The position numbers and the translations under genes were made by a program. Below the pieces are notes generated by a model. It had not been told where the DNA came from, did no database searches, and worked only from the letters and a program-made list of their open reading frames with translations. Below are positions 44,685-56,459 of a stretch of 64,000 nucleotides of DNA, piece by piece. Source of the stretch: Platanthera guangdongensis (taxonomy: Eukaryota; Streptophyta; Magnoliopsida; Asparagales; Orchidaceae). The DNA lies in assembly GCA_039583875.1 (NCBI GenBank), contig CM077167.1:154087010-154151009 (forward strand), read 5' to 3'. Every line of letters starts with the position of its first letter. The first letter of the stretch is position 1.

Positions 44685-44989
44685 GGCTCCACCCCTACGG
44701 CCAAACGCAACAGTACCTCCTTGTGACATTATCCCGACCACAACATTGTCCCGACATCACGGCACTCCTGCCGCTCGCAAGTCCCTGAGAGTTACACTTC
44801 GCTCGTCGCTCATTTTTGTGGTGTGCATGAGGTTTGCGAGCGACGGGAAGAACACATTTTTCATTATAGTTAGAGGATTGTATCTATATGATAGAATATT
44901 TTTTAAAATAAAAAAAACGCATATTTTTAAAAAAAATTGGAATTCTTTTAACAAAGAAGAAGGGTTTTAATAATGAAAATATATTGTTT

Positions 44990-44991
44990 AT

Positions 44992-45068
<77 letters not shown>
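44990..45068. repeat. (TA)n microsatellite beside Sirevirus F
   Basis: About 75 bp of nearly pure TA ending where LTR F begins. Confidence 0.95.
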
Positions 45069-45073
<5 letters not shown>

Positions 45074-46815
45074 GATATTGTATGCACAATAATCCAGATT
45101 TGAAGAAGAGCCCAGTTAAGCTAAGATGAACTGTGACTGTATTTGATGTTGCTTTTTAGTTATGTACTTCCAGGTTTACATTGCTAAGTACACACCAATA
45201 TCAGGCTATAGTGGATCAATAAACACAGAACTATACAATGTAATTCCTCATTGTGTAGGTCAAGGTGTTGACTCACGTGTAATCTCTCTATTAGGGTGTA
45301 CTTCTATCCCAAGTACAAAAGAAAGCTCGAGGAAGGTCAAGAGTTACACCCAGGAAAAATATGAATTTTACCTAAGTAAAATTTGGCGAGTATGGTTAAG
45401 CATACACGTCGAATTTGCCGAGTATCGTCCTTAATACATGCCGAATTCTTCGAGTATACTTACCAATACCCGTCGAATTCGTCGTATATACTTAGGTTAA
45501 ATTCATTGTAGTAGTGAAAAATTCACCAAGTAAAATTCGCCGAGTATCGTTGTGCATACTCGCCGAATTCGTCGAATGAATCTAATGATACTCGTCGAAT
45601 TCGTCGAATATGCTAAGTGATACACGGTGAATTCGTCGAGTCCAGTCGACACTACTTGTCTAGATTTTTCTAAGTTCAATTCGTCGAATATCATGACGTC
45701 AAGAGTGTTGAGTCATCTTGACGCTATTCGATGAATGCTACTCTAAGCATTGGGTGATCAATAAAGGCGTTGAGTGCGTCGAGTCTGTTGACCGATACTC
45801 GACGAATTCGTCGAGTATGCCTGGTGATACTCGACGAATTCGTCGAGTATGACTCCTCGTCATGGCGTTGAGTGACCAGCCAGCCTGGGATGGTTTGGCC
45901 AAGTCATATTCGTCGTATATGAAGATGTACTCGATGACGAGTATCAATATGATACTCGACGAATTTGACTTGTATCATTTTTCCGATATTTTCAAATCCA
46001 GCAACGGGTTCAGTCGGCCATGCACAGTAACTTTTAGGGTTTCGTTTTTGGAATTCCATTATAGCAGTTGCTTCGATTCTCTCTATACATATGTTAGGAT
46101 GGATTTCGAATTCAAGGATCTTACTAATCTTGCTAATTGCTATTTCGAATTCCAAAGTCTCTCAAAATCCACAAACCGACAGCTCGACACCACCATCGCG
46201 CAATTCCTCCCGTTCGGCCGACGGCGACCCGCATGGTTCATCGTCTTCGACTTTCACGACTGGATTGCTTCTTCTCTCAAGATCTGTACTCCTCTAGATC
46301 TAGTCGTTCAAAGACTGAAGGTTCACGATTCAAAGTCTTCAAACCTTCGACTTTCCGAGTTCTTCAAATCTAAAGATCTACTATTTCAAAGAACGTCGGA
46401 GTGAAGACTTGTGATTGTTATTGTTGTATTGTAATAATCATTTACTATTATAGGAGATTGTTTCTCTGAGTTTGTAGATCTGTTTGTGGATCGAGTTTCT
46501 AGATCCGGTTGTGGATCGATTTTGTTGATCCATGTGTGGATCGAGTTGTAGGAGAGTTCGTTCTCCGAGGTGTAGGAGCATTGCTACGAGTTGTAAGATT
46601 GTTGATAATCTGAGGAAAGGTGAATTAGCTGAATCTAACCCTTCGTGGTAGATAGGCGAGGCGGGATAGTGGATGTGCCCAATACGGGAACCACTATAGA
46701 TCTCTGTGTTTGCGTGCTTGCTTATTTTTGAGTAATTTTTTAATCTGCTAAAAGACACAAACATCACCTATTCACCCCCCCTCTAAGTGATTTAGGTAGA
46801 CGCTAGATACTTTCA
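45069..46815 (+). repeat. 5' LTR of Sirevirus F
   Basis: 1747 bp from TGTTGGATATTG to AGATACTTTCA, followed at once by the primer site. U3 has an AATTCGTCGAGTAT / ATACTCGACGAATT cluster (about 45395-45970). Downstream are a seven-unit hairpin array (46450-46615) and the conserved AGTGG...CCACT stem (about 46668-46695). The long ORF 45862-46404 overlaps this noncoding sequence and shows no family features. Confidence 0.88.
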
Positions 46816-46830
46816 ATTGGTATCAGAGGG
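46816..46830 (+). other. Primer binding site of Sirevirus F
   Basis: ATTGGTATCAGAGGG follows the LTR end directly, complementary to Met-tRNA. Confidence 0.85.
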
Positions 46831-46856
46831 ACGTTTTGTTTGATAAGGCTAACACC

Positions 46857-48572
46857 ATGAAGAAGATCCCTGATCTAACATTTAGAGATTCCGCATATTC
46901 ACCATGGACAGAGTAAGGACATGTCATCAATGAAGCTGCCTGTATGCACTACAGAATTTTCCCATGTGGAAAGAAAGTTAGGTTCTTCATGGAAGTTGTT
47001 GATTCAAGAATTTTTTAGATAGTGGAAGAAAGATCACATATTCTTACACAATCACCAGCTCTGAACCCAGCCATTCAGATTCCCAAGTGCAGTGGACGAC
47101 TCTATGCTCCAAAACTTATTCCACTGCAAGTCTGCCAAGGAGATGTGGGATTGCTTAGTAGTTCTGATGGAAGGGACTGAAGAAGTTCGAGACGATAAAA
47201 GATCTTTACTGAATCAAGAGTACGAAGCATTTAACCAAGGACCAAGTGACACTATTTCTGACAGCTTCAAAAATATTTTTCAAGATCGTCAACGGCCTCA
47301 GAAACTATGGTTGTGCATTCACTAATGGCGAGCTCAATGATAAATTTCTAAGATCCCTGACTAAGGACTGGGACACCAAAGTTGTTGTCATTAGGGAATT
47401 TGGGAAGCTGCCGGAAATCAACCCCCAGAAACTGTTTGGCAAATTACTCTCCTATGAAATCCAGATGAATACCAGGAAGAAGAATGAGCAAAATAACAGA
47501 ACTTCAAGCAGAGACAAGCCAGTGGCTTTGAAAGCTGAACGTTCGAGAAAGTCAAAGGTTCTGTCACCCGTAAGGACACGAGTTCCTGATACTCTAGAAG
47601 ACTCTGAACCAAGCACGTCAGGCTCCGAGTTATCAGATGGAGAATTTTCTCTTATCTCCAAACAGTTCAAGAAACTGCTGAGCAAGAGGAGACAAATGAA
47701 AAATCAGTCATCCTCTTGAGATTCCAGGAGATCACGTCAAGATAGTGATCGAACGAAGAAAAGCTACAATAAAGAGGACATGTATATGTCGAAACCAAAT
47801 AAACAATTTTTCTCTGATATTGTTTGCTACTGTTGTAATAAGACAGGACATGTGATTGTAGAGTGTCCCTATAAGAAGAAGGTTGGTTCCAAGAAGGAAG
47901 AAAAGAGATCCTTTAAGGGAAAATAAAGGAAGAAAAGAGCTTCACCACCAAGAAGTCAAAGACTCTCAACGACAGTGACTCGAGTGAGTCAAGCTTAGAA
48001 AATGAGGAAGCATACTTCAGGCTTATGGCACAATCAGACGAGGAAATGGGCGACTCTGAGTACCGCAGGAAGATAAATTCGCACACAATACTCTTGAGTC
48101 CGAAACATCCACTAATGGTCATGAAAACTATTCTTCTGATGAGGACGAATTAGAATTGATGGCTCAGCACGAGCACCTCTTAAAGGCTTTCGACAAATGC
48201 CGTAAGATAGTCTGAAAGCAGTCAAAAGAGAATGCCTCCCTCAAGGCATTGGAAACTAATATGAAGGAAGAAATTGCAAAATTACTTTCTCTTAGACATG
48301 AAGTCCACTCCTTGAAAAAGAAACTCAAGGGCTCCGCTGAGACACTAAGTCTGAAGGAAAAATATCTTGATAAGCTGGAAGAAAAGCTCGCGGTGGAGAG
48401 AAAACTCATTGAGAGTTTCTCCAAGCCGAAGACTATTCTCTCTTTCATCGACGAGTTTTCAGCTCATGAGAAGGGTAGTGGTCTTGGCCACGTAGCTAGA
48501 AAGGGTAAGGTTGTTAGGAAGGCTAGCGCCAAGGAAAAGGGGGAAGACACCCATGGGTCAACTCTCTTTTAG
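46857..48572 (+). pseudogene. gag: Sirevirus F gag
   Basis: ATG at 46857 (MKKIPDLTFRDSAYSPWTE, then a stop). UBN2-type core: LFHCKSAKEMWDCLVVLMEG (47107), NGLRNYGCAFTNGELNDKFL and ALKAERSRKSKVLS, with a frameshift near 47290. Zinc knuckle CYCCNKTGHVIVEC at about 47830. A glutamate/lysine-rich coiled coil (48249-48420) ends with FIDEFSAHEKGSGLGHV. The later part to the gap (48573-48939) is degenerate and shows no clear domain. Confidence 0.82.
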
Positions 48573-48939
48573 GAAGGTAATATTCCCGACGAATAAGTTT
48601 GACCTTAAGTCGTCTTATGATCATCATGTAGGAGGTATAATTATGTAGAGCCCAATAGAAAATAAAATGCAAAATAAAATTCCCCGTGCACTAAGGAAGT
48701 CAGATTGTTCAAATCACTTATGAAAGAAATTGAGATGAAACGTTTTACGGTTCGTAGGTATCCATGGTCATAATAATAAGAAGGCCCAAAAGCTAATCTG
48801 ATGTGCCTAAGGCTAGAGAGAGGGGAGCTCCTGTGTATGCTGCAACCAGAAGGCCTCCACCTCAAAGAATGCTGCCCTTACTAGACCTCATTTTCAAAAG
48901 GTAAGAAGAGTACAAAGGAGGTACAACAAGTTGAACAGT

Positions 48940-49439
48940 NNNNNNNNNNNNNNNNNNNNNNNNNNNNNNNNNNNNNNNNNNNNNNNNNNNNNNNNNNNNN
49001 NNNNNNNNNNNNNNNNNNNNNNNNNNNNNNNNNNNNNNNNNNNNNNNNNNNNNNNNNNNNNNNNNNNNNNNNNNNNNNNNNNNNNNNNNNNNNNNNNNNN
49101 NNNNNNNNNNNNNNNNNNNNNNNNNNNNNNNNNNNNNNNNNNNNNNNNNNNNNNNNNNNNNNNNNNNNNNNNNNNNNNNNNNNNNNNNNNNNNNNNNNNN
49201 NNNNNNNNNNNNNNNNNNNNNNNNNNNNNNNNNNNNNNNNNNNNNNNNNNNNNNNNNNNNNNNNNNNNNNNNNNNNNNNNNNNNNNNNNNNNNNNNNNNN
49301 NNNNNNNNNNNNNNNNNNNNNNNNNNNNNNNNNNNNNNNNNNNNNNNNNNNNNNNNNNNNNNNNNNNNNNNNNNNNNNNNNNNNNNNNNNNNNNNNNNNN
49401 NNNNNNNNNNNNNNNNNNNNNNNNNNNNNNNNNNNNNNN
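48940..49439. other. Assembly gap, 500 N
   Basis: Exactly 500 unknown bases, a conventional placeholder length. The joins on either side should not be read as continuous; the left side is Sirevirus F, the right side the tail of a minus-strand Tat element. Confidence 0.99.
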
Positions 49440-49502
49440 CAGTCTTCTGCAAGATATTCTCCTTCCGACGAACAAAAACCACCTACAGCCAATGTAAAGG
49501 TG

Positions 49503-50335
49503 CGAGAGACCATTAACAAGTGCCATCCAGCCCTGCCAGCTAGGTGAGATCCTGGTAGCGAGATCTGCTCGGGGCCAGGGTAGACACACGCGAGTGACAT
49601 CCAGCCCTGCCGGCTAGGTGAGAGCCTGGCAGCGGGATCTGCTCGGGGTCCGGTTTACACAGACGAGTGACATCCAGCCCTGCGAACTAGGTGAGAGCTT
49701 GGCAGCGGGATCTGCTCAGCATCCGAGTTGACAAACACGAGTGACATACAACCCTGCCAGCTAGGTGAGAGCCTGATAGTAGGATCTGCTTGGGGTCCGG
49801 GTAGACACACTCGAATGACATCCAGCCCTGCCAGCTAGGTGAGAGCCTGACATTAGGATCTACTCGGGGTCCGGGTAGACAAACACAAGTGACATCCAGC
49901 CCTGCCAGCTAGGTGAGAGTCTGACAGCGGGATCTGCTCGGGGTCTGGGTACACACACGCGAGTGACATCCAACCCTGCCAGCTAGGCGAGAACCTGACG
50001 ACGGGATCTGCTCGGGGTCCGGGTTGACACACACGAGTGACATCCAGCCCTGCCAGCTAGGTGAGAGCCTATTAGTGGGATCTGCTCGAGGTCCGGGTTG
50101 ACATACATGAGTGACATCCAGCCCTGCCACATAGGTGAGAGCCATGGCCAGCTAGGTGGATCTGCTCGGGGTCTGGGTAGACACACACGAGTGACATCCA
50201 GCCCTGCCAGCTAGGTGAGAGCCTGACAGCGGGATCTGCTCGGGGTCTGGGTAGACACACATGAGTGACATCCAGCCCTGTCAGTTAGGTGAGAGCCTGG
50301 CAGTAGGATCTGATCGGGGTCTGCTAGGTGAGAAC
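49503..50335. repeat. Tandem array of about 74-bp units downstream of Tat pol
   Basis: About 11 imperfect copies of a unit containing GAGTGACATCCAGCCCTGCC, AGCTAGGTGAGAGCCTG and GGGATCTGCTCGGGGTCCGG. Unit starts at 49591, 49664, 49738, 49812, 49886 and 49960 give spacings of 73-74. The last units carry a small insertion or truncation. The array lies 3' of the integrase end of the minus-strand Tat element, in its 3' untranslated region. Recurrent short peptides in all frames are artefacts. Confidence 0.92.
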
Positions 50336-50400
50336 TCCACCTACTCATGAATCATTGCAGGGGACTTGGCACATGAAGAAGCTTTATTAGAAGGAAGATG

Positions 50401-53127
50401 TTACATATCACACCGGTAAAAGCGCTTCAAGTCATCACCACTCCAGGTGAGACTCAGGGTCTCGCTCTCCACATTCCGGAGGCGATACCCTCCTGATTTT
50501 AATGCTTCTTTCATAATGTATGGACCCTCCCAGTTGGCGTTGAGCTTTCCTACAGCTGCTGATCTTCCCGCAACATCAACTTTCTTCAATACCAAGTCCC
50601 CCTCGACAAATTGTTTGACTCTGACATGCTTGTCAAAATACTTCATCATTCTCCTTTTCAATTCATCCTGTCGGATGGCGGAGAGGTCACACAGGTCCTC
50701 CACCATGTCTAGGGAGAGCCGCAGCTCCTCCTCATTTCCAGCCAACCAGTCCTCCCTGCCTTCTCGGGCCTCTGCCACCCGAGGTGTATGGACCTCCAAT
50801 TCTATGGGAAGTACTGCTTCACAGCCATGGGAGAGCTTGAAGGGGGTCTCTCTTGTAGCTGTGTTGGGGGTGGTCCTCAGGGCCCAGAGGACCGAGGGAA
50901 GCTTCTCCACCTAGCTCCCCTTCAGGTTTTCAACCTTCTTCTTTTTCAGGAGGTTCACAATGATCTTGTTCGCCGCCTCTACCTACCCATTGCTCCTGGG
51001 GAGCTGGAGCGAGGCGAATCTGAGGTCCATTCCGAGCTACTCGCAGAAGCTGATGAATTTTGTGCTGGCGAACTGAGGCCCATTATCTATGACGATGGCC
51101 TACGGCAACCCATGTCGACAGATGATCTCCCCCCAAACAAAGTTTCTGATGACCTGGGAGGTCACCTTGGGCAGCGCTTTCACCTCCAGCCACATAGAAA
51201 AATAATCTATCATCACTAACAGGATCCTCCTTTGCCCGCTGGCCTAGGAAAACGGCCCTACCAAATCCATCCCCCAGATGACGAAGGGTCATGGGGCAGT
51301 GATGCTCCTAAGATGTTAGGCTGATTGTATATGGAGGGGGCGAACAACTAGCATTTGTGGCACCTCCTTGTGAACTCCGCAACGTCATGGCCTAGGGTAG
51401 GCCAGAAGTACCCTTGTCTGACAATTCTCCCTTCCAGGGCTCGACTACAGGAGTGGCTTACACACTCCCCGGAGTGGACTTCTTCCAAGATCCTCTGCAC
51501 TTCCCTCTCAGCCACGCAACGGGCCAGCATCCCTAAGAGATTCTTCCGATACAACTACCTGTCCCGGAGGAGATAGTATGCTGATTTATATCTAAACTTT
51601 TTCTTATCCATCCCCTCCGGATTCTCTCCCGTGGAAAGGAAGGCCGTGAACGGGTCCATCTAGGAGGGGCGTTGATCCACCTCCATCAGCTCTCCCTCTT
51701 CAATGGAAGGACGAAATAGATCAGAGATGGTACCGCCCACATGGGGACCGTGCTTCGCCAGCTGATCGACCTGCTCGTTCTCCTCCCTGGGCACGTGTAA
51801 GATGGAGAAGGTCTGGAACATACCGATGACCCACTTCACCTTTGCTAAGTATAGTCAGAGGGTAGGCTCCCTTGCCTCGAACTCCCCGTTGATCTGGGAA
51901 GCCACCACCATGGCGTCAGTGAGGACCTCCATGACAAGCACCCCCCCCAGTTCCCTTTCTAGGCGTAGCCCTGCGATCACCGCTTCGTACTCGGCCTGAT
52001 TGTTTGTGATAAGAAAGTGCACCACCACCGTTTGCTCAATTCTCGTCCCTTGGGGGCTTTCCAAGATTACCCATACCCTCAAGGAATGTCTCCCTGAAGC
52101 GACGTCTACCTTCACCTTCCACGAATCCGGATGAGTGGGTTCTTCCTCGACCACCTCGACCACGTAGTCTGCTAGAAAGTCGGCCATTGCTTTGACCTTG
52201 ATTGAGAGGCGGGGGACAAAGGAGATGTCGAACTCGCTCAGTTCCACTGACCAATTAGCCAACCTGCCCGAATGATCCACCCCCTCGAAGATGTTGTGGA
52301 GGGGATGGTCAGTCACCACTCGTATGGAGTGTGCCTGGAAGTAGGGCCGCAACCTTCGAGCCGAGATAACCAGAGCGAAGACCAGCTTTTCCAAGATAGG
52401 ATATCAAAGCTCGTCCTTCCTCAGGACCCGACTCACATAATATATGGGGAGCTGCTTCTTCCCATATTCTCGAACCAGGATGGATCTCAAGGGCTTTGCT
52501 CCGACCCCGAGGTATAAAAATAGGTCCTCCCCCTCCTGCGGCCCTTGGAGCAGGGGAGCCTGAGCCAACTGCTTCTTCAGGGCCTGGAATGCCTCCTCGC
52601 ACTCTTTTGTCCACTCAAACTTTTGGCCTCCCCTCAATGTCTTGAAGAAAGGTGAACACTTCTCCCCAGCCTGGGAGAGAAACCTGCTTAATCCTGCCAG
52701 CTTCCCTATAAACCGCTGAACCTCTTTGGTATTCTGAGGTGACCCCAGCTCCATGATGGCTTTGACCTTGTTGGGATTTGGCTCGACCCCCACAGGGGAT
52801 GAGGAGGTGTCCCAGGAACTTCCCCATGCTGGACCTAAGACATATTTCAAGGGGTTCAGTCTCATCTTGTATTTGCGCAGTGTGGTGGAGGTTTCCTCCA
52901 GGTCCTGGAGGTGAGAATCCACGTCTCGACTCTTGATCATGAGATCATTTACATACACCTCCAGGTTCCTACCCTTCTGCTCCCGGAAGACCCGGTCCAT
53001 CATCTTCTGGTACGTCACCCCTACGTTCTTCAGCCCAAAGGGCATCATCTTATAGCAATAGAACCCATCCCCCGTGAAGAATGAGACATGTTTGATATCC
53101 GGGGGATGCATCCTAATCTGGTGATGT
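50401..53127 (-). pseudogene. pol: Tat-lineage pol (RT, two RNase H domains, integrase), 5'-truncated
   Basis: Opens inside RT at HQIRMHPPDIKHV (about 53120), with FGLKNVGVTYQKMMDRVF and YVNDLMIKS in place of the usual YVDD, so the catalytic motif is altered. RNase H 1: EEAFQALKKQLAQAPLL and SILVREYGKKQLPIYYVSRV. RNase H 2 (about 52170-51780): WKVKVDVASG, NNQAEYEAVIAGLRLERELG and EVLTDAMVVASQINGEFEAR. A second, archaeal-type RNase H is the Tat hallmark. Integrase zinc region near 51400 (GYFWPTLGHDVAEFTRRCHK) and C-terminal part 50910-50401 (LWALRTTPNTATRETPFKLS; NWEGPYIMKEALKSGGYRLR). Several stops and frameshifts. Confidence 0.87.
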
Positions 53128-53452
53128 AACGGCCTGACACGGTAAGTGGCACAGCGCCGCCGCCTACCAGCAGCCCGAGTTTAGAGCTCAGAGGCTATCG
53201 CACCCTATCATGGGCCGCATAGCGTGTCTCGCTCCATGGCGCTACGATAGTCAGCCTAAACATCAAGTCCTGCAGGCCCAATGCACCCCAACTAATCCCC
53301 GCGCCTGTTTCTCAACATCAGTAGGGTATTGCCACGGGGTTTTGAACCTGCAACCTTGATAAGACTCTCTTCCACCAGAGCTCATCTCCAGATCCTTGGA
53401 ACCTGCCCAGTAGGGTCCAGAGGTAGAATTACTTGGGTGCCCTTGCCATGGG
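53128..53452. other. Unassigned segment between truncated Tat pol and the solo LTR
   Basis: The RT frame stops abruptly at about 53127 where TGTAACGGCC begins, which could be the TG end of another LTR fragment. No partner end or ORF recognised. Confidence 0.3.
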
Positions 53453-53833
53453 TGCGAATAGCTTGTTAGAATAGCAGAGTTGCGCTGTTGGCAGACCCAG
53501 TTGGGGTGCACATAGCTGTTCAAACCAGCGGAGGTTGGCTATTTGCAGGCCGTCTTCAGAAAACTATAAATAAGACCCAAGGGGTACCTCAGAAGGCATG
53601 CTTACTAGTGTTCAAATCTTCTTGCGCTTTCTGAGGTAGCCTTAGCGCGGCCTTTGGCTAAGGCGGGGAAGCAATCTAAGATCTTCCGGGTGTGTGGTGG
53701 GACCTCCACGCCGAGCTCTTGGGTCAGTTCCCATTTCTTTTTTGCTATTTTGCTTGCAGGAGAGAAGTAGTTGTGCGATCACCCCCTTCCCCAAGGGTGA
53801 ACTCCACAAGAGACCGAGTTTTCAGTTTCAACA
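53453..53833 (+). repeat. LTR of the same Tat-like family as 3106-3550 (probably solo)
   Basis: 381 bp from TGCGAATAGC to TTTCAACA. It shares the TATA region, the GGTACCTCAGA leader and ATCTTCCGGG with the left-edge LTR. What follows (GGCATGTCACCC) is not a primer site, and there is no purine tract before it, so a solo LTR is the best reading. Flanks do not give a clean duplication. Confidence 0.7.
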
Positions 53834-54066
53834 GGCATGTCACCCATGATTCTCCAAACAAGTTGTAACCAAAATCAGATAGTGGAGTTCGACCGACAAA
53901 GATTCGGTCGCGTTGTTTTTTACCAGATTGATGGGTTTTTCCAAGTCAAAACAATGTGTTCATAATCACTCTCTCATTGACTATGTGTGCGCTCGACCAA
54001 TCCGTAGGCTATGATGGTCCTAGTTAATCCGATTTGCTCGGGGCGTCGAGTTTGACCGCAAAAGTT

Positions 54067-54078
54067 TGGCACCGACTG
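54067..54078 (+). other. Diverged primer site of plus-strand Tat-like element H
   Basis: TTTGGCACCGACTGTAAGAA resembles the TTGGCGCCGTCTGTGGGAA primer region I recall for Tat-type elements, with several transitions. It precedes the gag ATG at 54141. The 53834-54066 sequence would then be the end of H's own LTR. Confidence 0.4.
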
Positions 54079-54140
54079 TAAGAAATAGTTCTCAGCATCC
54101 TCTGAAGATTTAAAAGGCAGTACCCTCTGCATAGTGGTAC

Positions 54141-55363
54141 TTGAGACTAGCTCCCATGACAAGAAGGAGCACCCGAACCACCAACGGATCACTTCCGGGA
54201 GGGCGCGTTGAGCCAGATCCCTCCCACTCGCTCATCAATGTGACTCTTGGCGGAGTAGCCACTCCCCGGCCAAAGCCACTTTGGAAGGGTGCATTGAGCA
54301 AATTGAGGCGCATTAGGTCAACATTCTAACCCTCCTCCAGAATATCAGAGTTCCTATAGCTCCTTCTTCAGCCTCCCGCTCTGGTTAATCCCCCACCTTC
54401 GGCTCAGGAGCACGTTCTGCCACAGCAAGCCCCTTGGGGGAAAATGAATATAAAGAGTTTTCTAATGCCGCCAGTTCCACGCACCCCGCTCATTAGGGCG
54501 CTGGAGGCGTGCAACCACCATCTCATCTAGAAGTAGTTCATACGCCACCGGGTGAAATACTCACTCGTGAGGATATACGTGAGGTGATTGCCCAAGAATA
54601 CAGACATCTTGGATGACGTGACATCTTCACGAGCTGCCCTCTTCACCAGGGCTCTGCGCTCGCCCCCCATGTTTTAGCTTAGGGCTGAGCATATTATTCG
54701 AAACTCGAAAGTTGTTCAACATCGTTTGAAAATTGAACCAATCAGAATTGGTTAAAATTGATTCGACTTAATTTGAGTCGATTCAATTTGACTTGAATCT
54801 GATTTCGAGTCGATTTTGAGCCAGCCCTGAATCGCTCGAAATATGATTCGAATCAACACGAATTAATTTAAAAAATTATGTATTTATTAATATATTCTTA
54901 TTTTAAGATTAAAAATGATAAAATTTAAACCTAAATAAAAAGAATGAAGACTTTAAATGTTTCATTTGTTAAATTTATAGGTTGTCCAATTTAATTTTGA
55001 GCAAACTATGGAAAAACAAAAATTTGCTCAATTTCGAGCCGATTTGATCCGATTTCGAGCCAACTCCGTTCGATTTAGAGCCGACTCGATTCGATTTCGA
55101 GCTGACTCAGAATCGAGTCATTTCGAGTCGAGCTGTCTCAACTCGAAATCAATTTCGATTTCGAGTCGATTTCGAGCCGAGTTCGAGTCAAAAATTTTGA
55201 TTTCGAGCCAAGCCAAAATCGCTCGAACTCAACTCAATATCAGCCCTATTTTAGCTCATCCAGTCTTGCACGGCTTCAAGCTTCCTAACATCGAGACGTT
55301 TGACGGAACAGAGAATCTGGTCGAACACATCAACCATTTCTTCACTATAATGAGGATTTTTAA
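54141..55363 (+). pseudogene. gag: Tat-like gag fragment H, split by a hAT MITE and cut by chromovirus D
   Basis: Starts MTRRSTRTTNGSLPGGRVEP, then a proline-rich region with stops. After the MITE (54680-55248) the frame resumes as HGFKLPNIETFDGTENLVEH and INHFFTIMRIFN, the conserved start of the Ty3/gypsy gag core. It ends at 55363 where LTR D begins. The rest would lie beyond D, outside the window. Confidence 0.65.
54680..55248. mobile_element. hAT-type MITE
   Basis: 569 bp with ends TAGGGCTGAG and TATCAGCCCTA (inverted, 9-10 bp), flanked by the perfect 8-bp duplication TTTTAGCT (54672-54679 and 55249-55256). The 8-bp duplication and end sequence fit the hAT superfamily. Subterminal regions are dense in TTTCGAGTCGA and TTTCGAGCCGA words, the kind of place where hAT transposases bind. 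No transposase ORF; the 126-codon ORF across it is a repeat artefact. Confidence 0.93.
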
Positions 55364-56459
55364 TGTAACACCCCCATCCGTCGTATGACATATAATAGAA
55401 GGTGCAGCTGGAACCCGATGCCATATACCTCGGACAGTCAGAAGGGTTACATAAGAATATCGAAACCATTCAACTAAGACTACTCGCCCTACACAGAGCA
55501 TTCTAGCGGAAGCTTTTAAATAGTTGGAAAGAACCCATAATTGAATAAACAACCAACATGAATGTCCACAAACTACCACAGGAATGAAACAATGAATACA
55601 CTAAAAGTACTTGGCTTTATGACATTACAAGAGTTCACTTAATAAAATAATGTCTAACATACATCGGCTCGCAGGCCGGCCATACATGATAAAAATAAAA
55701 TACAACTTTTCGCTTTGGCCTTCGAGGGCCAGCTCAGCAACATGGGCTTCAGCCCGCTATTTGGGACTCGGCTCCGCAGCACCTACAAGCAACATTCCAC
55801 CGCATTGTGGCAAACAAAGTAACGGTCAGCCAAAGCTGACCAAATTATAACGACCCCGCCCCTTACTCGGGACGGCGGTGCTCCTTCCCTGCATTTGATT
55901 AGCCCAGCTAAATAATAACGTACAAACATACTACGCCACAGGTGTAGGCTCTCAAGGCCCAAACACCCCATGCACTCAGGGCACATTATCGGTGAATCTG
56001 GTCAATTTCGTGGCTTCACCACTATCTCCGGGATGACAACATCATGAGCATTTTTGAGTCTTTCTGACCACTGTCTAAGACTCCCGACTATGCCAATGGC
56101 CAGTCCCTCTTTGGGTCTCTCACACCGAACCACATAGCCCAGGTCTGATTCCACTTGCCCGTTGCTCACATCACGTAGTCACCTTAAGACGTACGCACGA
56201 GCCAAGCTTCTCTCGGATCCCACAAGAATCTAAACAACACATAACCCAATTATGTACAAGGTCGGCACCCAGGCCGCCAAGTTAGCAGAATTACGTTTCC
56301 GCTCAGTTTTCCGGGTGGGCCTTGGAGTTAATCCCCAAGGATTCCTGCTGCAATCTACCACATAGAAACCCGAAAACACAAAGCACAGAGTCTTCTCCGG
56401 CAAGTCATACAAAATGTAATATCACCGATCCAGACCAACACGTCCGGGTAGGCTTCACA

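Noticed and set aside
44587..44970. 127-codon ORF starting MSDMHGAGHMSDMHGAGH
   Set aside because: It reads through the 27-bp minisatellite; 27 is divisible by three so the frame stays open by chance.
44884..45087. ORF of YIYIYI repeats
   Set aside because: Translation of a (TA)n microsatellite.
45862..46404. 180-codon ORF in LTR F
   Set aside because: Lies wholly within LTR sequence, overlaps the GTCGAG cluster, has no family motif, and is opposed by other open frames in the same segment.
48862..49600. Four ORFs of 188-239 codons around 48862-49600
   Set aside because: They consist mostly of unknown residues because they cross the 500-N gap.
53300..53380. GGGGTTTTGAACCTGCAACC resembling a tRNA-derived B box (possible SINE or tRNA)
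   Set aside because: No A box at the right distance, no cloverleaf, and no 3' tail; too weak to call.
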